DNA of 64,000 nt, taken from Pasteurella testudinis DSM 23072 (GTDB taxonomy: Bacteria > Pseudomonadota > Gammaproteobacteria > Enterobacterales > Pasteurellaceae). The notes under the pieces were generated by a model that saw only the letters and a list, made by a program, of their open reading frames with translations, was not told where the DNA came from and searched no databases. A program made the position numbers and the translations under genes. The stretch covers positions 1 through 64,000 of the forward strand of contig NZ_FWWV01000002.1 in the NCBI RefSeq assembly GCF_900176075.1, in the 5' to 3' direction. Shown one piece after another: positions 1 through 9,444 of this stretch; the first letter of the stretch is position 1; every line of letters begins with the position of its first letter.

Positions 1-113
1 CCCGTCCGCCGCTCGTCGGCAGAGTAGCAAGCTACCCCCCGTTACCGCTCGACTTGCATGTGTTAAGCCTGCCGCCAGCGTTCAATCTGAGCCATGATCA
101 AACTCTTCAATTC
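1..113 (-). rRNA. rrs: 16S ribosomal RNA, 5' end only (runs off the window)
   Basis: Read on the minus strand, the sequence begins with AATTGAAGAGTTTGATC and continues through GGCTCAG and GCTGGCGGCAGGC, the universal 5' end of bacterial 16S rRNA. The hypervariable V1 stem follows. Only about the first 112 nucleotides lie in the window; the rest of the operon continues to the left. Upstream lie tandem promoters, a boxB-like hairpin and boxA, so this is a bona fide rrn operon start. murI sits immediately upstream in the same orientation, the same arrangement as murI-rrnB in Escherichia coli. Confidence 0.97.
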
Positions 114-270
114 AAGTTCAATCGCTCAACGAATCTCTGACTATAATTTTTGAAACTCCAAAAAGTTTCAATTATGAATTTACTATCAGCACTCATTAAG
201 ACTTTAGTTTTTAAATCTTTTTTAATTACCAATGCCTTGCACAAGTGCCCACACAGATTGTCTGATATAT

Positions 271-302
271 TGTTAAAGAACAGCTTCCTTGTTTTCAAGG
301 AA
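271..302 (-). promoter_or_regulatory. rrn leader antitermination region (boxB-like hairpin and boxA)
   Basis: On the minus strand a 7-bp stem with a four-base loop (arms 285-291 and 296-302) is followed directly by TGTTCTTTAACA (271-282), which matches the rrn boxA consensus. In known rrn leaders this pair recruits the Nus-factor antitermination complex so that polymerase reads through the structured rRNA. The order promoter, boxB, boxA, 16S is as expected. Positions 113-270 are the remaining leader up to the mature 16S end. Confidence 0.85.
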
Positions 303-311
303 AGGATTGTT

Positions 312-339
312 ATTCTACACAATCCCAGTTTTTCGTCAA
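312..339 (-). promoter_or_regulatory. rrn P2 promoter
   Basis: On the minus strand, TTGACG (334-339) and TAGAAT (312-317) are separated by 16 bp, with a TG one base ahead of the -10 hexamer (TGTAGAAT). The predicted transcript would start around 305, just ahead of the boxB-like hairpin. The position downstream of P1 matches the tandem P1/P2 arrangement of enterobacterial rrn operons. Confidence 0.7.
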
Positions 340-414
340 GCAATTTTTATCTTAACCGCTTCACTTTCACCAACTCGCCAAGCTGTTTTGCTTTGTCGTC
401 GTCAGTGGAAGCGC

Positions 415-480
415 ATTATAGGGCGGCAAAATTTTTTGGCAAGATCTTTTTTAAAAAAAGATCGTTATTTTTGAGGAAAA
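415..480 (-). promoter_or_regulatory. rrn P1 promoter with UP element
   Basis: On the minus strand, TTGCCA (437-442) and a perfect TATAAT (415-420) are 16 bp apart. A GCGC discriminator follows, typical of stringently controlled rRNA promoters. Upstream (443-480) is a run of A and T tracts that would serve as an UP element; it includes an inverted repeat, GATCTTTTTT/AAAAAAAGATC, at 443-463. Confidence 0.82.
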
Positions 481-489
481 AAGAACGAT
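453..489 (-). terminator. possible murI terminator overlapping the rrn UP element
   Basis: On the minus strand ATCGTT (484-489) can pair with AACGAT (461-466), and a run of seven T follows (453-459). The stem is only six base pairs with a long loop. The same A/T tracts also fit an rrn UP element, so this is a weak call. Confidence 0.35.
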
Positions 490-548
490 TGCTAGTTTCT
501 TAAGCGAAATGCCGATTTAACCGACTTTTTAGGCTTAAAATTTCAACA

Positions 549-1388
549 TCAGGTCGGCTTATCTTCGCTTAACAGTTTCCACTCACTAAAGCCGTAACGC
601 TGCATCATACTTTGGAAACCAAAAATATGATTAATCGCCGCAGTAGAAAAAATCCGTTTTTCAGCTGCTTGCAATCGGCTATGCTCTGCAGGGTACAGCC
701 GTTTTTCCTGTAACAAATGTTTAACCCGTTTTGCTACCGCTTTACCGGAATCGACAAAATACTTCACATGCGGCAAGCAAAGTTTGAGTTCATTTTCCAG
801 TAGTGGGAAATGCGTGCAGCCCCAAATGACCGTATCCAACGTTTTCAATTCGACCCAAGGCTTGACGATATTGTGCAACCGCCCCAAATCCACCGAGTCG
901 CCGCGCATTTTCTTTTCTGCCAGTTCGGCTAATTCTGTTGTACCGATTTTCTCGACAATACAATCGGCAGCATAATTTTGGATTAATTCTTCGGTATAAG
1001 CCCGTTTCACCGTACCTTTGGTTGCCAACAAACCAATATGTTTCGTTTGCGAAACCTGTGCCGCCGGTTTGATCGCCGGTACTGTACCGACAATGCCGAT
1101 ATGTGGCGGTAAATTTTCCCGCAGCGTCGGCAACACCACCGTACCAGCGGTATTACAAGCAATGACGATCAGATCGATCGGATATTGCGCCACCAACTGG
1201 CGACAAACGAGCAAAGTGCGGTCGATAATCTGTTGTTCGCTCTTTTCCGAATAAGGAAAAAAGGCGTTATCCAAGCAATAGAGGTAATGGCAATTTGGCA
1301 GTAATGCCTGAATTTCGGCATAGACCGTCAATCCGCCGACACCGGAATCAAACACCAGAATGGTCGGTAATTTTTCTTCTTTTTTCAT
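549..1388 (-). CDS. murI: glutamate racemase MurI
   Basis: Cytosolic enzyme that interconverts L- and D-glutamate to supply D-Glu for peptidoglycan. At 279 residues it is of normal length. The N-terminal FDSGVGGLTV signature (about 13-22) is present, as are both catalytic cysteines: Cys78 in ACNTAGT and Cys191 in GCTHFPLL. The start overlaps the end of ubiC by four bases, so the two are translationally coupled. It is the last gene of the recG-ubiC-murI run and is followed by the rrn promoter region. Confidence 0.96.
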   Translation of the reverse strand: MKKEEKLPTILVFDSGVGGLTVYAEIQALLPNCHYLYCLDNAFFPYSEKSEQQIIDRTLLVCRQLVAQYPIDLIVIACNTAGTVVLPTLRENLPPHIGIVGTVPAIKPAAQVSQTKHIGLLATKGTVKRAYTEELIQNYAADCIVEKIGTTELAELAEKKMRGDSVDLGRLHNIVKPWVELKTLDTVIWGCTHFPLLENELKLCLPHVKYFVDSGKAVAKRVKHLLQEKRLYPAEHSRLQAAEKRIFSTAAINHIFGFQSMMQRYGFSEWKLLSEDKPT

Positions 1389-1885
1389 GATAAATAACCA
1401 AAATCATCTAAAAACAGTTCGCAGACCAACAAGCCGCTGTCTTGCACTGTAAAAACAGAGCGTCTGGCGGCTAAGTCACCCATTTTACTCCATTCTAATT
1501 TACCGCGTGCGAATTTTTGTTCAAATAAAAATTCACCTAACGGCTTATTGCCTAATGCCAATAACTGCGGAAATTGTTGGCAAAGTTGCGCAGGTATCAC
1601 CGTCCGTGCGAAGATCCAGCGCTGTTGATCACCGTATAAAAACACTTCGCGCAGCCAATACGTTTCATCTGCCGACAGAACCGCACTTTCATTGCCGAAC
1701 AGCTCGTTTTGCCAACCTTGTTGCAACAACTCCACTTGAAACAGATTGCAGTGTTGCTTCAATTTTGCGGTTAAGGATTGCTCGCCCAGCAACCAATCCC
1801 GTTCCGGCGATGAAAGTGCGGTTGCCCCCTGTTGCCAAACCGCACTTTGCAATAAAGTGCGGTATTTTTTCACCATATCAAGCAT
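1385..1885 (-). CDS. ubiC: chorismate lyase UbiC
   Basis: Splits chorismate into pyruvate and 4-hydroxybenzoate, the first committed step of ubiquinone synthesis, in the cytosol. At 166 residues it fits the family. The central block WLREVFLYGD followed by FARTVIP (about 77-102) is the UbiC hallmark. The chosen ATG overlaps the end of recG by eight bases; a second in-frame ATG three codons later is also possible, and neither has a strong ribosome-binding site. An uptake signal lies within the first codons. UbiD, a later enzyme of the same pathway, is encoded separately at 27.2-28.7 kb. Confidence 0.93.
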   Translation of the reverse strand: MLDMVKKYRTLLQSAVWQQGATALSSPERDWLLGEQSLTAKLKQHCNLFQVELLQQGWQNELFGNESAVLSADETYWLREVFLYGDQQRWIFARTVIPAQLCQQFPQLLALGNKPLGEFLFEQKFARGKLEWSKMGDLAARRSVFTVQDSGLLVCELFLDDFGYLS

Positions 1886-3959
1886 GGCTATACATCGTCC
1901 GTTGATCGAGCCAGCGTTTAATCAAGCCGTCCACACAACTCGGATAGCGTTCAATAATTTGGCGTGCGTTGTGTTGTACCAAGGGGATCAACTTGCGATC
2001 ACGCATTAAATTCGCAATTTTAAATTCGGCAATACCGGTCTGTTTTGTACCCAAAACTTCGCCCGGGCCGCGGATTTGCAGATCTTTTTCGGCGATCACA
2101 AAGCCGTCTTGGCTGTCGCGCAGCACTTGCAGGCGTTGGCGCGAAACCTTGCCGAGCGGCGGTTTATACAGTAGCACGCAGTAGGAATCAATGCTGCCAC
2201 GCCCGACCCGCCCGCGCAGTTGGTGCAGTTGCGACAAGCCCAAGCGTTCGGCATTTTCGATGATCATCAAACTGGCATTCGGCACGTCCACGCCGACTTC
2301 AATCACCGTCGTCGCCACCAGTAAATTCAGATCACCGTCTTTGAAACGCTGCATAATCTGTTGTTTTTCTTGCGCTTTCATTCGTCCATGCACTAAGCCG
2401 ATGGCGAGATTCGGTAACGCCCGTTGCAGATCCTGCATAATCGCTTCCGCCGCCTGCGCCTCCAGCACTTCCGACTCTTCGATTAAAGTGCAGACCCAAT
2501 ACGCCTGCCGTTTTTCATTGCTGCACGCCCGATTGACCCGTTGCACAATTTCATCACGCCGCTCTTCAGAAATCACGATGGTTTGAATCGGGGTGCGACC
2601 GGGCGGCAATTCGTCGATAATTGAAGTATCCAAATCGGCATACACCGTCATCGCCAAGGTGCGCGGAATCGGGGTTGCAGTCATAATCAGTTGGTGCGGA
2701 TAAAATTCATTTTTTAGTCCTTTCTCACGCAACATCAAGCGCTGATGCACGCCAAAGCGGTGTTGCTCGTCGATGACCACCAATGATAAGTTGTCAAATT
2801 CGACATCTTCTTGAAACAAAGCATGTGTACCGACAATCATTTTCGCCTGACCGCACTTTATCCGTTCCAGCTCGGCTTGACGGGCTTTTCCTTTCACTTT
2901 GCCCGCTAACCAGCCGACCCCGATTCCCAGCGGCTCAAACCAGCGGCGGAAATTTTGCGCGTGCTGCTCGGCTAAGATTTCAGTCGGCGCCATTAACGCC
3001 ACCTGCTTGCCTTGCCCAATCGCCACCAACGCTGCCAATGCCGCCACCAGCGTTTTGCCGGAACCGACATCGCCCTGTACCAAACGCATCATCGGCTCGT
3101 TTTTTGCCATATCCTGTCGAATCTCCGCTACCACGCGCTGTTGTGCTTTGGTCGGTTGAAACGGCAGTTGCGCCAGAAAAAGTGCGGTCAAGTGCGGATC
3201 AATCCGCAGGCTTTCCGCATTCAAGCGTTTGGTTTCCACCCGGCTTCGCTGCATAGCTAAATTGTGCGCCAATAACTCTTCATAAATCAGCCGTTGCTGC
3301 GCAGGATGATTGCCCTGTTCCAGTTGTGCAAAAGAAATATCCGGCGGTGGACGGTGCAGGCAGCTCAGAGCGTCTTTTAGGCTGATGCGGTGCGGATTAA
3401 ATTCCAACGGCAACAGTTCGTTCACCGGCGTACTATGCAACAATTTTAACGCTTGTTCGGTCAAATTACGCAGTGCGGTTTGGCGCAAACCGTCGGTGGT
3501 TGGGTAAATCGGGGTAAGATTTTCTTCCAAGACAACCGGCTGATCGTTGCGGATAATTTGATATTGCGGGTGGTGCATTTCCGCCATAAAACGCCCACGT
3601 TTAATTTCGCCAAAGGCTTTTACGCGCGTGCCGGCTTGCAGACTATTTTTCATGCCAGCATTAAAATTAAAAAAGCGTAAGGAGATTTTACTGCTGCCGT
3701 CCGACAAGGTGACGCTTAAAATCGGACGTTTGCCGAATGTCACTTCGCAAGTCTGTACCACACCTTCAATAGTGGCGTAGCTGTCGGGACGAATATCACT
3801 TAATGGCGTAATGCGCGTGCGGTCTTCATAACGGCTCGGCAGGTGAAACAATAAATCCTGCACGTTGTTAATATTGATTTTGGCGAGCTTTGCCGCCACT
3901 GCCGCGCCCACGCCGGCAAGTGCGGTCAGCGGAATGGCGTCCAACAACTGCTCTTTCAT
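1878..3959 (-). CDS. recG: ATP-dependent DNA helicase RecG
   Basis: Branch-migrating superfamily 2 helicase that remodels stalled replication forks and Holliday junctions. The 693-residue protein has an N-terminal wedge/OB domain (about 1-260) that grips the junction. It also has Walker A GDVGSGKT (296-303), the DEQH box (397-400), the SAT-type motif TATPIPRT and the motif VI region QLRGRVGRG near 590. Full length and intact. It lies 13 bp downstream of spoT and overlaps ubiC, the same order as in many gamma-proteobacteria. Confidence 0.97.
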   Translation of the reverse strand: MKEQLLDAIPLTALAGVGAAVAAKLAKININNVQDLLFHLPSRYEDRTRITPLSDIRPDSYATIEGVVQTCEVTFGKRPILSVTLSDGSSKISLRFFNFNAGMKNSLQAGTRVKAFGEIKRGRFMAEMHHPQYQIIRNDQPVVLEENLTPIYPTTDGLRQTALRNLTEQALKLLHSTPVNELLPLEFNPHRISLKDALSCLHRPPPDISFAQLEQGNHPAQQRLIYEELLAHNLAMQRSRVETKRLNAESLRIDPHLTALFLAQLPFQPTKAQQRVVAEIRQDMAKNEPMMRLVQGDVGSGKTLVAALAALVAIGQGKQVALMAPTEILAEQHAQNFRRWFEPLGIGVGWLAGKVKGKARQAELERIKCGQAKMIVGTHALFQEDVEFDNLSLVVIDEQHRFGVHQRLMLREKGLKNEFYPHQLIMTATPIPRTLAMTVYADLDTSIIDELPPGRTPIQTIVISEERRDEIVQRVNRACSNEKRQAYWVCTLIEESEVLEAQAAEAIMQDLQRALPNLAIGLVHGRMKAQEKQQIMQRFKDGDLNLLVATTVIEVGVDVPNASLMIIENAERLGLSQLHQLRGRVGRGSIDSYCVLLYKPPLGKVSRQRLQVLRDSQDGFVIAEKDLQIRGPGEVLGTKQTGIAEFKIANLMRDRKLIPLVQHNARQIIERYPSCVDGLIKRWLDQRTMYSHA

Positions 3960-3972
3960 TTCTCAACTCGGT

Positions 3973-6105
3973 TTATTCGTTGATGTTACGTACAATCTCA
4001 GTTACACCAGAAACCGAGCCGAGTTTTTTGATGACGCCATTCAATTGTTGTACATTGTGAGTCGCAATCAGCAAGGTGACGACATAAACCCGCCCCTCTT
4101 TTTCTTCAGTGGAAATACTCTTGATATTGCAGCCGGTTGCCGCAATCGCCGCCGTTAAATTCGCAAGAATCCCCTGCTTATTCACCATCTCAATCCGCAA
4201 TTCGGCATCGAATTCGGCGCTGTTTTCACTCTTTTCCCACTCAACCGAAGTGAAATGTTCCGGTTGGTTTTGGCTTTCCCGCACGATATTGGAACAAGAC
4301 GCATGGTGTACCACCAAGCCTTTGCCCGGGCTGACAAACGCGATAACCGGATCGCCCGGCACCGGATGGCAACATTTGGCGCAACTGATCAGCAAGCCCT
4401 CTGCGCCTTTGATAATCAAATTATTAGAATCTTTATGGTTATTCGGAATGCCGTCAGTATCAATCGCAATTTTTTCACCCAGCAAACTGTGCGCAATCAC
4501 CGCACTCATTTGGTTACCCAAGCCGATCTCCGCCAAAAGATCGTCAAAATCACTCAGTTTTAACTCTGCCAATAAATGTTGCAAGCGCTGCTGATCAATA
4601 TCTTCCAGTTTGTACGGTGAAAGTGAATGAATCAACTGGCGTTTGCCTAAAATAACCGATTCGTCACGACGTAAACTTTTGAGGGTTTGGCGGATTTTAG
4701 AACGCGCTTTGGCGGTGACCACAAAATTGAGCCAACCCGCACTTGGGCGTGCCGACGGCGCGGTGATCACTTCGACGGTTTGCCCGCTTTCCAACGGTTG
4801 CGACAACGGATACGGCACGCGATCAACACGTGCACCGATACAGGTTTGTCCAATGTCTGAATGCACCGCATAGGCAAAATCAATCGCGGTTGCGCTGGTC
4901 GGCAGCTCGACGATCCGCCCTTTCGGAGTGAAAACATAAATTTCATCCGGAAACATATCGGATTTCACGCTTTCGATAAACTCCAGCGAATTCCCCGAAC
5001 TTTGTTGCAGTTCAATCAGACTTTGCAACCAGCGCTGCGCACGGATTTGCGCAGTGGTGTTTTTGACCTCGCTGCCTTGCTTATATGCCCAATGCGCAGC
5101 GACCCCCATTTCCGCCATTTGATCCATATCTTCGGTGCGGATTTGTACCTCGACCGGCACGCCGTGCGGTCCGATCATCGAAGTATGCAGCGATTGATAG
5201 CCATTGGCTTTCGGAATCGCGATATAATCTTTCACCCGACCCGGACGCGGTTTATACAGCCCGTGCATTTGCCCCAGCACGCGGTAGCAGGTATCGACAT
5301 CATCGACAATCGCACGGAAGGCATAAATATCCATAATCGAATGGAAGCGCTGCTCTTTCAGGCGCATTTTTTGATAGATCGAATACAGATGTTTTTCCCG
5401 TCCAAAGACGCGCGAGTGGATACCGGCATCGTCCAACCGCCCTTTGATCTCATCGGCAATACGCTGAATCATCTCTTTCCGGTTGCCGCGTGCGGCTTGG
5501 ATCACTTTTTGTAACACTTGATAACGGTTTGGGTGCAGGGCTTCAAAGCCCAAATCCTCCAACTCGTTCTTAATATGCTCAATCCCCAAACGGTGCGCCA
5601 ACGGACTGTAAATTTCCAAGGTCTCTTTAGCGATCCGACGACGTTTGTCTGGACGTAGAGAACCAAGGGTGCGCATATTGTGCGTGCGATCTGCCAGCTT
5701 AATCAACACCACCCGAATATCTTTGGTCATCGCCAAAATCATCTTACGGAAATTCTCGGTCTCCGCTTCTTTGCGTGTTCTGAATTTCAATTTATCCAGT
5801 TTTGACACGCCTTCGACAATTTCGGCAACACTCTGCCCAAAGGCTTCAGTCAGTTGCTGTTCGGTGTAAGGCGTATCTTCGATGACGTCATGCAACAACG
5901 CCGCCATCACCGCTTCGTGATCCAGTTTCATCTCGGCGATAATCGACGCCACCGCCACCGGATGGGTGATATACGGCTCGCCGCTGGAACGGGTTACGCC
6001 TTCGTGGGCATCACGGGCGATCACATAGGCTTGCTTCACCAGTTCAATCTGTTCCGGCGGCAAATAGCCTTGGATAATGCGGTTTAGGCTCTCGAATAGA
6101 TACAA
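3973..6105 (-). CDS. spoT: bifunctional (p)ppGpp synthetase/hydrolase SpoT
   Basis: Makes and degrades the stringent-response alarmone (p)ppGpp. The 710 residues carry the HD hydrolase domain (THP at 47-49, LLHDVIEDT around 70-78), the RelA/SpoT synthetase region (about 220-340), a TGS domain (about 390-450) and a C-terminal ACT domain (last ~80 residues). The start codon is TTG, preceded by AGGTG; the resulting MYLFESLN start matches the N-terminus of E. coli SpoT, which also starts with TTG. It lies 21 bp after rpoZ. The neighbouring rrn P1 promoter has a GC-rich discriminator of the kind ppGpp regulates. Confidence 0.97.
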   Translation of the reverse strand: MYLFESLNRIIQGYLPPEQIELVKQAYVIARDAHEGVTRSSGEPYITHPVAVASIIAEMKLDHEAVMAALLHDVIEDTPYTEQQLTEAFGQSVAEIVEGVSKLDKLKFRTRKEAETENFRKMILAMTKDIRVVLIKLADRTHNMRTLGSLRPDKRRRIAKETLEIYSPLAHRLGIEHIKNELEDLGFEALHPNRYQVLQKVIQAARGNRKEMIQRIADEIKGRLDDAGIHSRVFGREKHLYSIYQKMRLKEQRFHSIMDIYAFRAIVDDVDTCYRVLGQMHGLYKPRPGRVKDYIAIPKANGYQSLHTSMIGPHGVPVEVQIRTEDMDQMAEMGVAAHWAYKQGSEVKNTTAQIRAQRWLQSLIELQQSSGNSLEFIESVKSDMFPDEIYVFTPKGRIVELPTSATAIDFAYAVHSDIGQTCIGARVDRVPYPLSQPLESGQTVEVITAPSARPSAGWLNFVVTAKARSKIRQTLKSLRRDESVILGKRQLIHSLSPYKLEDIDQQRLQHLLAELKLSDFDDLLAEIGLGNQMSAVIAHSLLGEKIAIDTDGIPNNHKDSNNLIIKGAEGLLISCAKCCHPVPGDPVIAFVSPGKGLVVHHASCSNIVRESQNQPEHFTSVEWEKSENSAEFDAELRIEMVNKQGILANLTAAIAATGCNIKSISTEEKEGRVYVVTLLIATHNVQQLNGVIKKLGSVSGVTEIVRNINE

Positions 6106-6126
6106 ATCACACCTGCCTGTTTTTGC

Positions 6127-6399
6127 TTATTGCTCTTCAGACAGCAGGGAAACGGCGTGAATTTCCGCAGTTTCTTGTTCCAATTGTTCGTAACGATCCT
6201 GTTTGTCCATGATCTCGTTGTTGATCAAGCCTTTTTCGATTTCACGCAACGCAATCACGGTCGGTTTGTCATTTTCCGGCTCGACTAACGGCTCGCGAAC
6301 ATTGGACTGCAATTGTCTTGCACGACGCGATGCGGTCAAAATCAAATCAAAACGGTTGCCGATTTTCTCTACGGCGTCCTGCACTGTAACTCGTGCCAT
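6127..6399 (-). CDS. rpoZ: RNA polymerase omega subunit
   Basis: Small subunit (90 residues) that helps assemble and stabilise RNA polymerase through the beta' subunit. The family features [19 protein letters not shown] and the ARQLQ helix are clear. A GGAG ribosome-binding site precedes the ATG. It stands between gmk and spoT, the conserved gmk-rpoZ-spoT order. In E. coli the omega subunit and spoT are co-transcribed, and omega contributes to the ppGpp response. Confidence 0.96.
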   Translation of the reverse strand: MARVTVQDAVEKIGNRFDLILTASRRARQLQSNVREPLVEPENDKPTVIALREIEKGLINNEIMDKQDRYEQLEQETAEIHAVSLLSEEQ

Positions 6400-6482
6400 A
6401 TTTTTTCTCCACTAGACTAAATTGGTTCAAACTTTTTTACCACGTTTTTTGTTAAAAACATCGTATGATACTAAAGCTACCG

Positions 6483-7106
6483 CTATTTCGCCAGTAATTG
6501 CTGAATTAATAATTGACGCGCTCGTTTTTGCGCCTTCAACGTCACTTTCTCCGCGATTAAAATGGCATTGATTTCAGCCAACGACTGCTCGAAATTATCA
6601 TTAATAATCAAATAATCATACTCGTCATAATGTTCCATCTCGCCAATCGCCTTTTCCATACGGGCAGCGATCACTTCGGCGGAATCCTGCCCGCGCCCGA
6701 TTAAACGCCGTTCCAATTCGGCTAATGACGGCGGCAGAATAAAAATGCTTTTGCAGTCGGGCATCTTCAACCGCACTTGCTGCGCGCCCTGCCAGTCGAT
6801 ATCCAAAAAGACATCGATCCCCTGCGCCAAACTCTGTTCAATCATCGGAATCGACGTACCGTAATAGTTATCGAAAACTTTAGCGTATTCCAAAAATAAT
6901 CCCCGTTCAATCAGGCTTTCAAACTCGGCGACACTGCTAAAATAGTAATGCACTCCGTGTTCTTCACTCGGACGTGGTTGGCGCGTGGTGTGGGAGATCG
7001 AGACTTGCGCCTTATTCGCCGTCACCTGTTTTAACAACGCCGCAATCAGCGAGGACTTACCCGCACCGCTCGGCGCGGAAACAATATAGAGTTGACCTTG
7101 TTGCAT
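6483..7106 (-). CDS. gmk: guanylate kinase
   Basis: Phosphorylates GMP to GDP with ATP in the cytosol. The 207-residue protein has the P-loop [10 protein letters not shown] (about 10-19), the GMP-binding block [11 protein letters not shown] (about 39-49) and the DIDWQGA motif near 100. The ATG has a GGAAA ribosome-binding site. It begins the gmk-rpoZ-spoT run; the 83-bp gap to rpoZ could hold a separate promoter. Confidence 0.97.
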   Translation of the reverse strand: MQQGQLYIVSAPSGAGKSSLIAALLKQVTANKAQVSISHTTRQPRPSEEHGVHYYFSSVAEFESLIERGLFLEYAKVFDNYYGTSIPMIEQSLAQGIDVFLDIDWQGAQQVRLKMPDCKSIFILPPSLAELERRLIGRGQDSAEVIAARMEKAIGEMEHYDEYDYLIINDNFEQSLAEINAILIAEKVTLKAQKRARQLLIQQLLAK

Positions 7107-7196
7107 AATTTTCCTTATTGCTTGTTATCGTTTGATTATGTCGCAAAACGCAAAAAAAAGCAGTCGGAAAATACATTGTTTAGCAAGAAAATAGAC

Positions 7197-7222
7197 AAGT
7201 GCGGTTCAAATAAACCGCACTT
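7197..7222. terminator. paired uptake signal sequences, probable acs terminator
   Basis: AAGTGCGGT (7197-7205) and ACCGCACTT (7214-7222) form an inverted repeat with an 8-base loop. It lies just past the acs stop codon and between acs and gmk. Closely spaced inverted uptake signals commonly act as terminators in Pasteurellaceae. Confidence 0.6.
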
Positions 7223-7240
7223 CGGTAAAATACGGCTAAA

Positions 7241-9205
7241 TTACAACACCTGCCGTTGCAATTGTCCGATAATTTGCGGGTTTTCCAGCGTGGAAATATC
7301 TTGGGTGATCATTTCGTTTTTGGCAATCGAACGCAATAAACGGCGCATGATTTTGCCGGAACGGGTTTTCGGTAGGTTTTCGGCAAAGCGAATGTCTTCC
7401 GGTCGCGCGATTTTGCCGATCTCTTTCGACACCCACTGTTTCAACTCGTCGGCTAAGGCTTTGGCTTCTTCGCCCTCAGGTAGCGGCGTGTTCAGCACCA
7501 CGAACGCTACCACCGCCTCACCTTTGATTTCGTCCGGTTTGCCGACTACCGCCGCTTCCGCCACCTGCGGATTGGCGACCAACGCCGATTCGATTTCCAT
7601 CGTGCCTAAACGGTGTCCCGACACGTTCAGCACATCATCGGTGCGCCCCAGAATCCAGAAATAACCGTCTTCATCGCGGTGCGCCGAATCGCCGGCAACA
7701 TAATATTTGCCGCCGAGTTCCGTCGGGAAATAGGTGGATTGATAACGCTGATCATCATTCCAAATCGTACGCAACATTGATGGAAACGGACGCTTGATCA
7801 CCAATATTCCGCCGCTTTGATCGCGAATTTTCTGCCCCTGCTCATCAACCACATCCGCCATAATGCCCGGTAGCGGCAAGGTACAAGAACCCGGTTTCAT
7901 TGAGTTAATCCCCGGCAGCGGCGACAACATGATTGAGCCGGTTTCGGTTTGCCACCAAGTATCGACAATCGGGCAACGTGCTTTACCAATCACATCGTAC
8001 AGCCACATCCATGCCGATGGGTTAATCGGTTCACCGACACTGCCCAGCAAGCGCAACGAAGAGAGATCGTATTTGTGCGGAATCCAATCGCCGACGCGAG
8101 TCAAAGAGCGGATCAAGGTCGGCGAAGTATAAAACACGCTGATTTTATGGCGCTGAATAGTCCGCCAAATCCGTCCCGGATCAGGATAACTCGGCACGCC
8201 TTCATAAATCACCTGCGTGGCGCCGTTCGCCAATGGGCCGTAACAAACATACGAATGTCCGGTAATCCAACCCACATCGGCGGTGCACCAATAAATATCG
8301 TCCGGTTTATTATCAAACACATTGCGGAAAGTATTGAGCGCGCCTAACAAATAGCCTGCCGTGCTGTGCACAATTCCCTTTGGTTTGCCGGTCGAACCGG
8401 AAGTGTAAAGAATAAACAGCGGATCTTCCGAATTCATCCATTCCGGTTCGCAAAAATCCGGTTGGTGTTTTGATAATTCATGCCACCAAAGGTCACGTCC
8501 GTTTTTCCACGGCGTATCAATATTCAAACGATAATAGACCACCACGTTTTGTATGGTCGGGCAACCCATCTCCAAAGCTTCGTCCACGGTCTCTTTCAAC
8601 GGAATAATTTTGCCGCCGCGCAAGCCGCCATTGGCAGTGATCACCAATTTGGCTTCGGCATCTTCGATCCGATCTTTCAAAGCACCGGCGGAAAAACCGC
8701 CGAATACCACCGAATGAATCGCACCGATTCTGGCACACGCCTGCATAGCGATCACCGCTTCCACCAACATCGGCATATAAATCACCACCCGATCACCTTT
8801 ACCGATGCCCAGTTCGCGCAAGGCATTGCCGAAACGGCAAACCCGATTATGCAATTGACTGTAGGTGAAACTGTTGACCTGCCCGAAGTCGGACTCAAAG
8901 ATAAGTGCGGTTTTGTTGCCTTTGTCCGGCAAATGCCGATCGAGACAGTTATAGGAGGCATTGAGTTTACCGTCCGGAAACCATTTGTAGAACGGTGCAT
9001 TGCTGTCATCAAAAATGGTCATAAACGGCTTTTTCCAACTGATTAACTCGCGCGCCAAATCCGCCCAGTACTGCAAATAGTCTTTATCGGCGAACTCCCA
9101 CAAGTCTTGATACGTTTCCAGCTGCCCGATATTGGCGGCTTGGCGGAAATCATCACTCGGTTTGAAAATACGGTTCTCTTTTAATACGGAGTCAAGGTGT
9201 TGCAT
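7241..9205 (-). CDS. acs: acetyl-CoA synthetase Acs
   Basis: Activates acetate to acetyl-CoA through acetyl-AMP. From the ATG at 9205 the product is 654 residues, the usual Acs length. The adenylation signature [11 protein letters not shown] and the C-terminal [11 protein letters not shown], which contains the catalytic and acetylation-regulated lysine, are present. I chose this ATG because AAGAGGAA lies at correct spacing and family members begin there; an upstream in-frame codon at 9250 would add 15 unrelated residues. It sits next to the 3-hydroxybutyrate genes, all of which converge on acetyl-CoA. A CRP-like site lies upstream. Confidence 0.95.
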   Translation of the reverse strand: MQHLDSVLKENRIFKPSDDFRQAANIGQLETYQDLWEFADKDYLQYWADLARELISWKKPFMTIFDDSNAPFYKWFPDGKLNASYNCLDRHLPDKGNKTALIFESDFGQVNSFTYSQLHNRVCRFGNALRELGIGKGDRVVIYMPMLVEAVIAMQACARIGAIHSVVFGGFSAGALKDRIEDAEAKLVITANGGLRGGKIIPLKETVDEALEMGCPTIQNVVVYYRLNIDTPWKNGRDLWWHELSKHQPDFCEPEWMNSEDPLFILYTSGSTGKPKGIVHSTAGYLLGALNTFRNVFDNKPDDIYWCTADVGWITGHSYVCYGPLANGATQVIYEGVPSYPDPGRIWRTIQRHKISVFYTSPTLIRSLTRVGDWIPHKYDLSSLRLLGSVGEPINPSAWMWLYDVIGKARCPIVDTWWQTETGSIMLSPLPGINSMKPGSCTLPLPGIMADVVDEQGQKIRDQSGGILVIKRPFPSMLRTIWNDDQRYQSTYFPTELGGKYYVAGDSAHRDEDGYFWILGRTDDVLNVSGHRLGTMEIESALVANPQVAEAAVVGKPDEIKGEAVVAFVVLNTPLPEGEEAKALADELKQWVSKEIGKIARPEDIRFAENLPKTRSGKIMRRLLRSIAKNEMITQDISTLENPQIIGQLQRQVL

Positions 9206-9382
9206 ATCGGCGTTCCTCTTAACGAAGTTACAGGAAGCGAAAGAAAGCAAACGATCGCTATATATGAGACAAGCTACCGTTTACCCTATATGAAGTTAAA
9301 AAAATGAGCAAGAGTTGTTAATAATTTGTTTCAAGACTTAGATCACAAAATCGAGGAATTTATCGCGGTGTCGTATGCAAAA

Positions 9383-9398
9383 TGATACCTTGATCACA
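9383..9398. promoter_or_regulatory. candidate CRP-cAMP site upstream of acs
   Basis: The 16-mer TGATACCTTGATCACA has one perfect half-site (TCACA) and a partial second half at the correct spacing of six. It lies about 180 bp upstream of the acs start. acs is CRP-dependent in E. coli. A second isolated TCACA half is at 9343-9347. This is suggestive only. Confidence 0.4.
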
Positions 9399-9401
9399 AA
9401 T

Positions 9402-9436
9402 AAAACGGCATGGAGTATTAACTGATCGCCATGCCG
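9402..9436 (-). terminator. terminator of the GntP-type permease gene
   Basis: On the minus strand the arms CGGCATGG (9429-9436) and CCATGCCG (9406-9413) form an 8-bp stem followed by TTTTATTT. It lies just after the permease stop codon, so it separates the permease from acs. Confidence 0.7.
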
Positions 9437-9444
9437 AATTCTGA

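Noticed and set aside
549-6105. Several long plus-strand ORFs opposite murI, recG and spoT
   Set aside because: They lack ribosome-binding sites and family similarity and mirror the coding bias of the real minus-strand genes.
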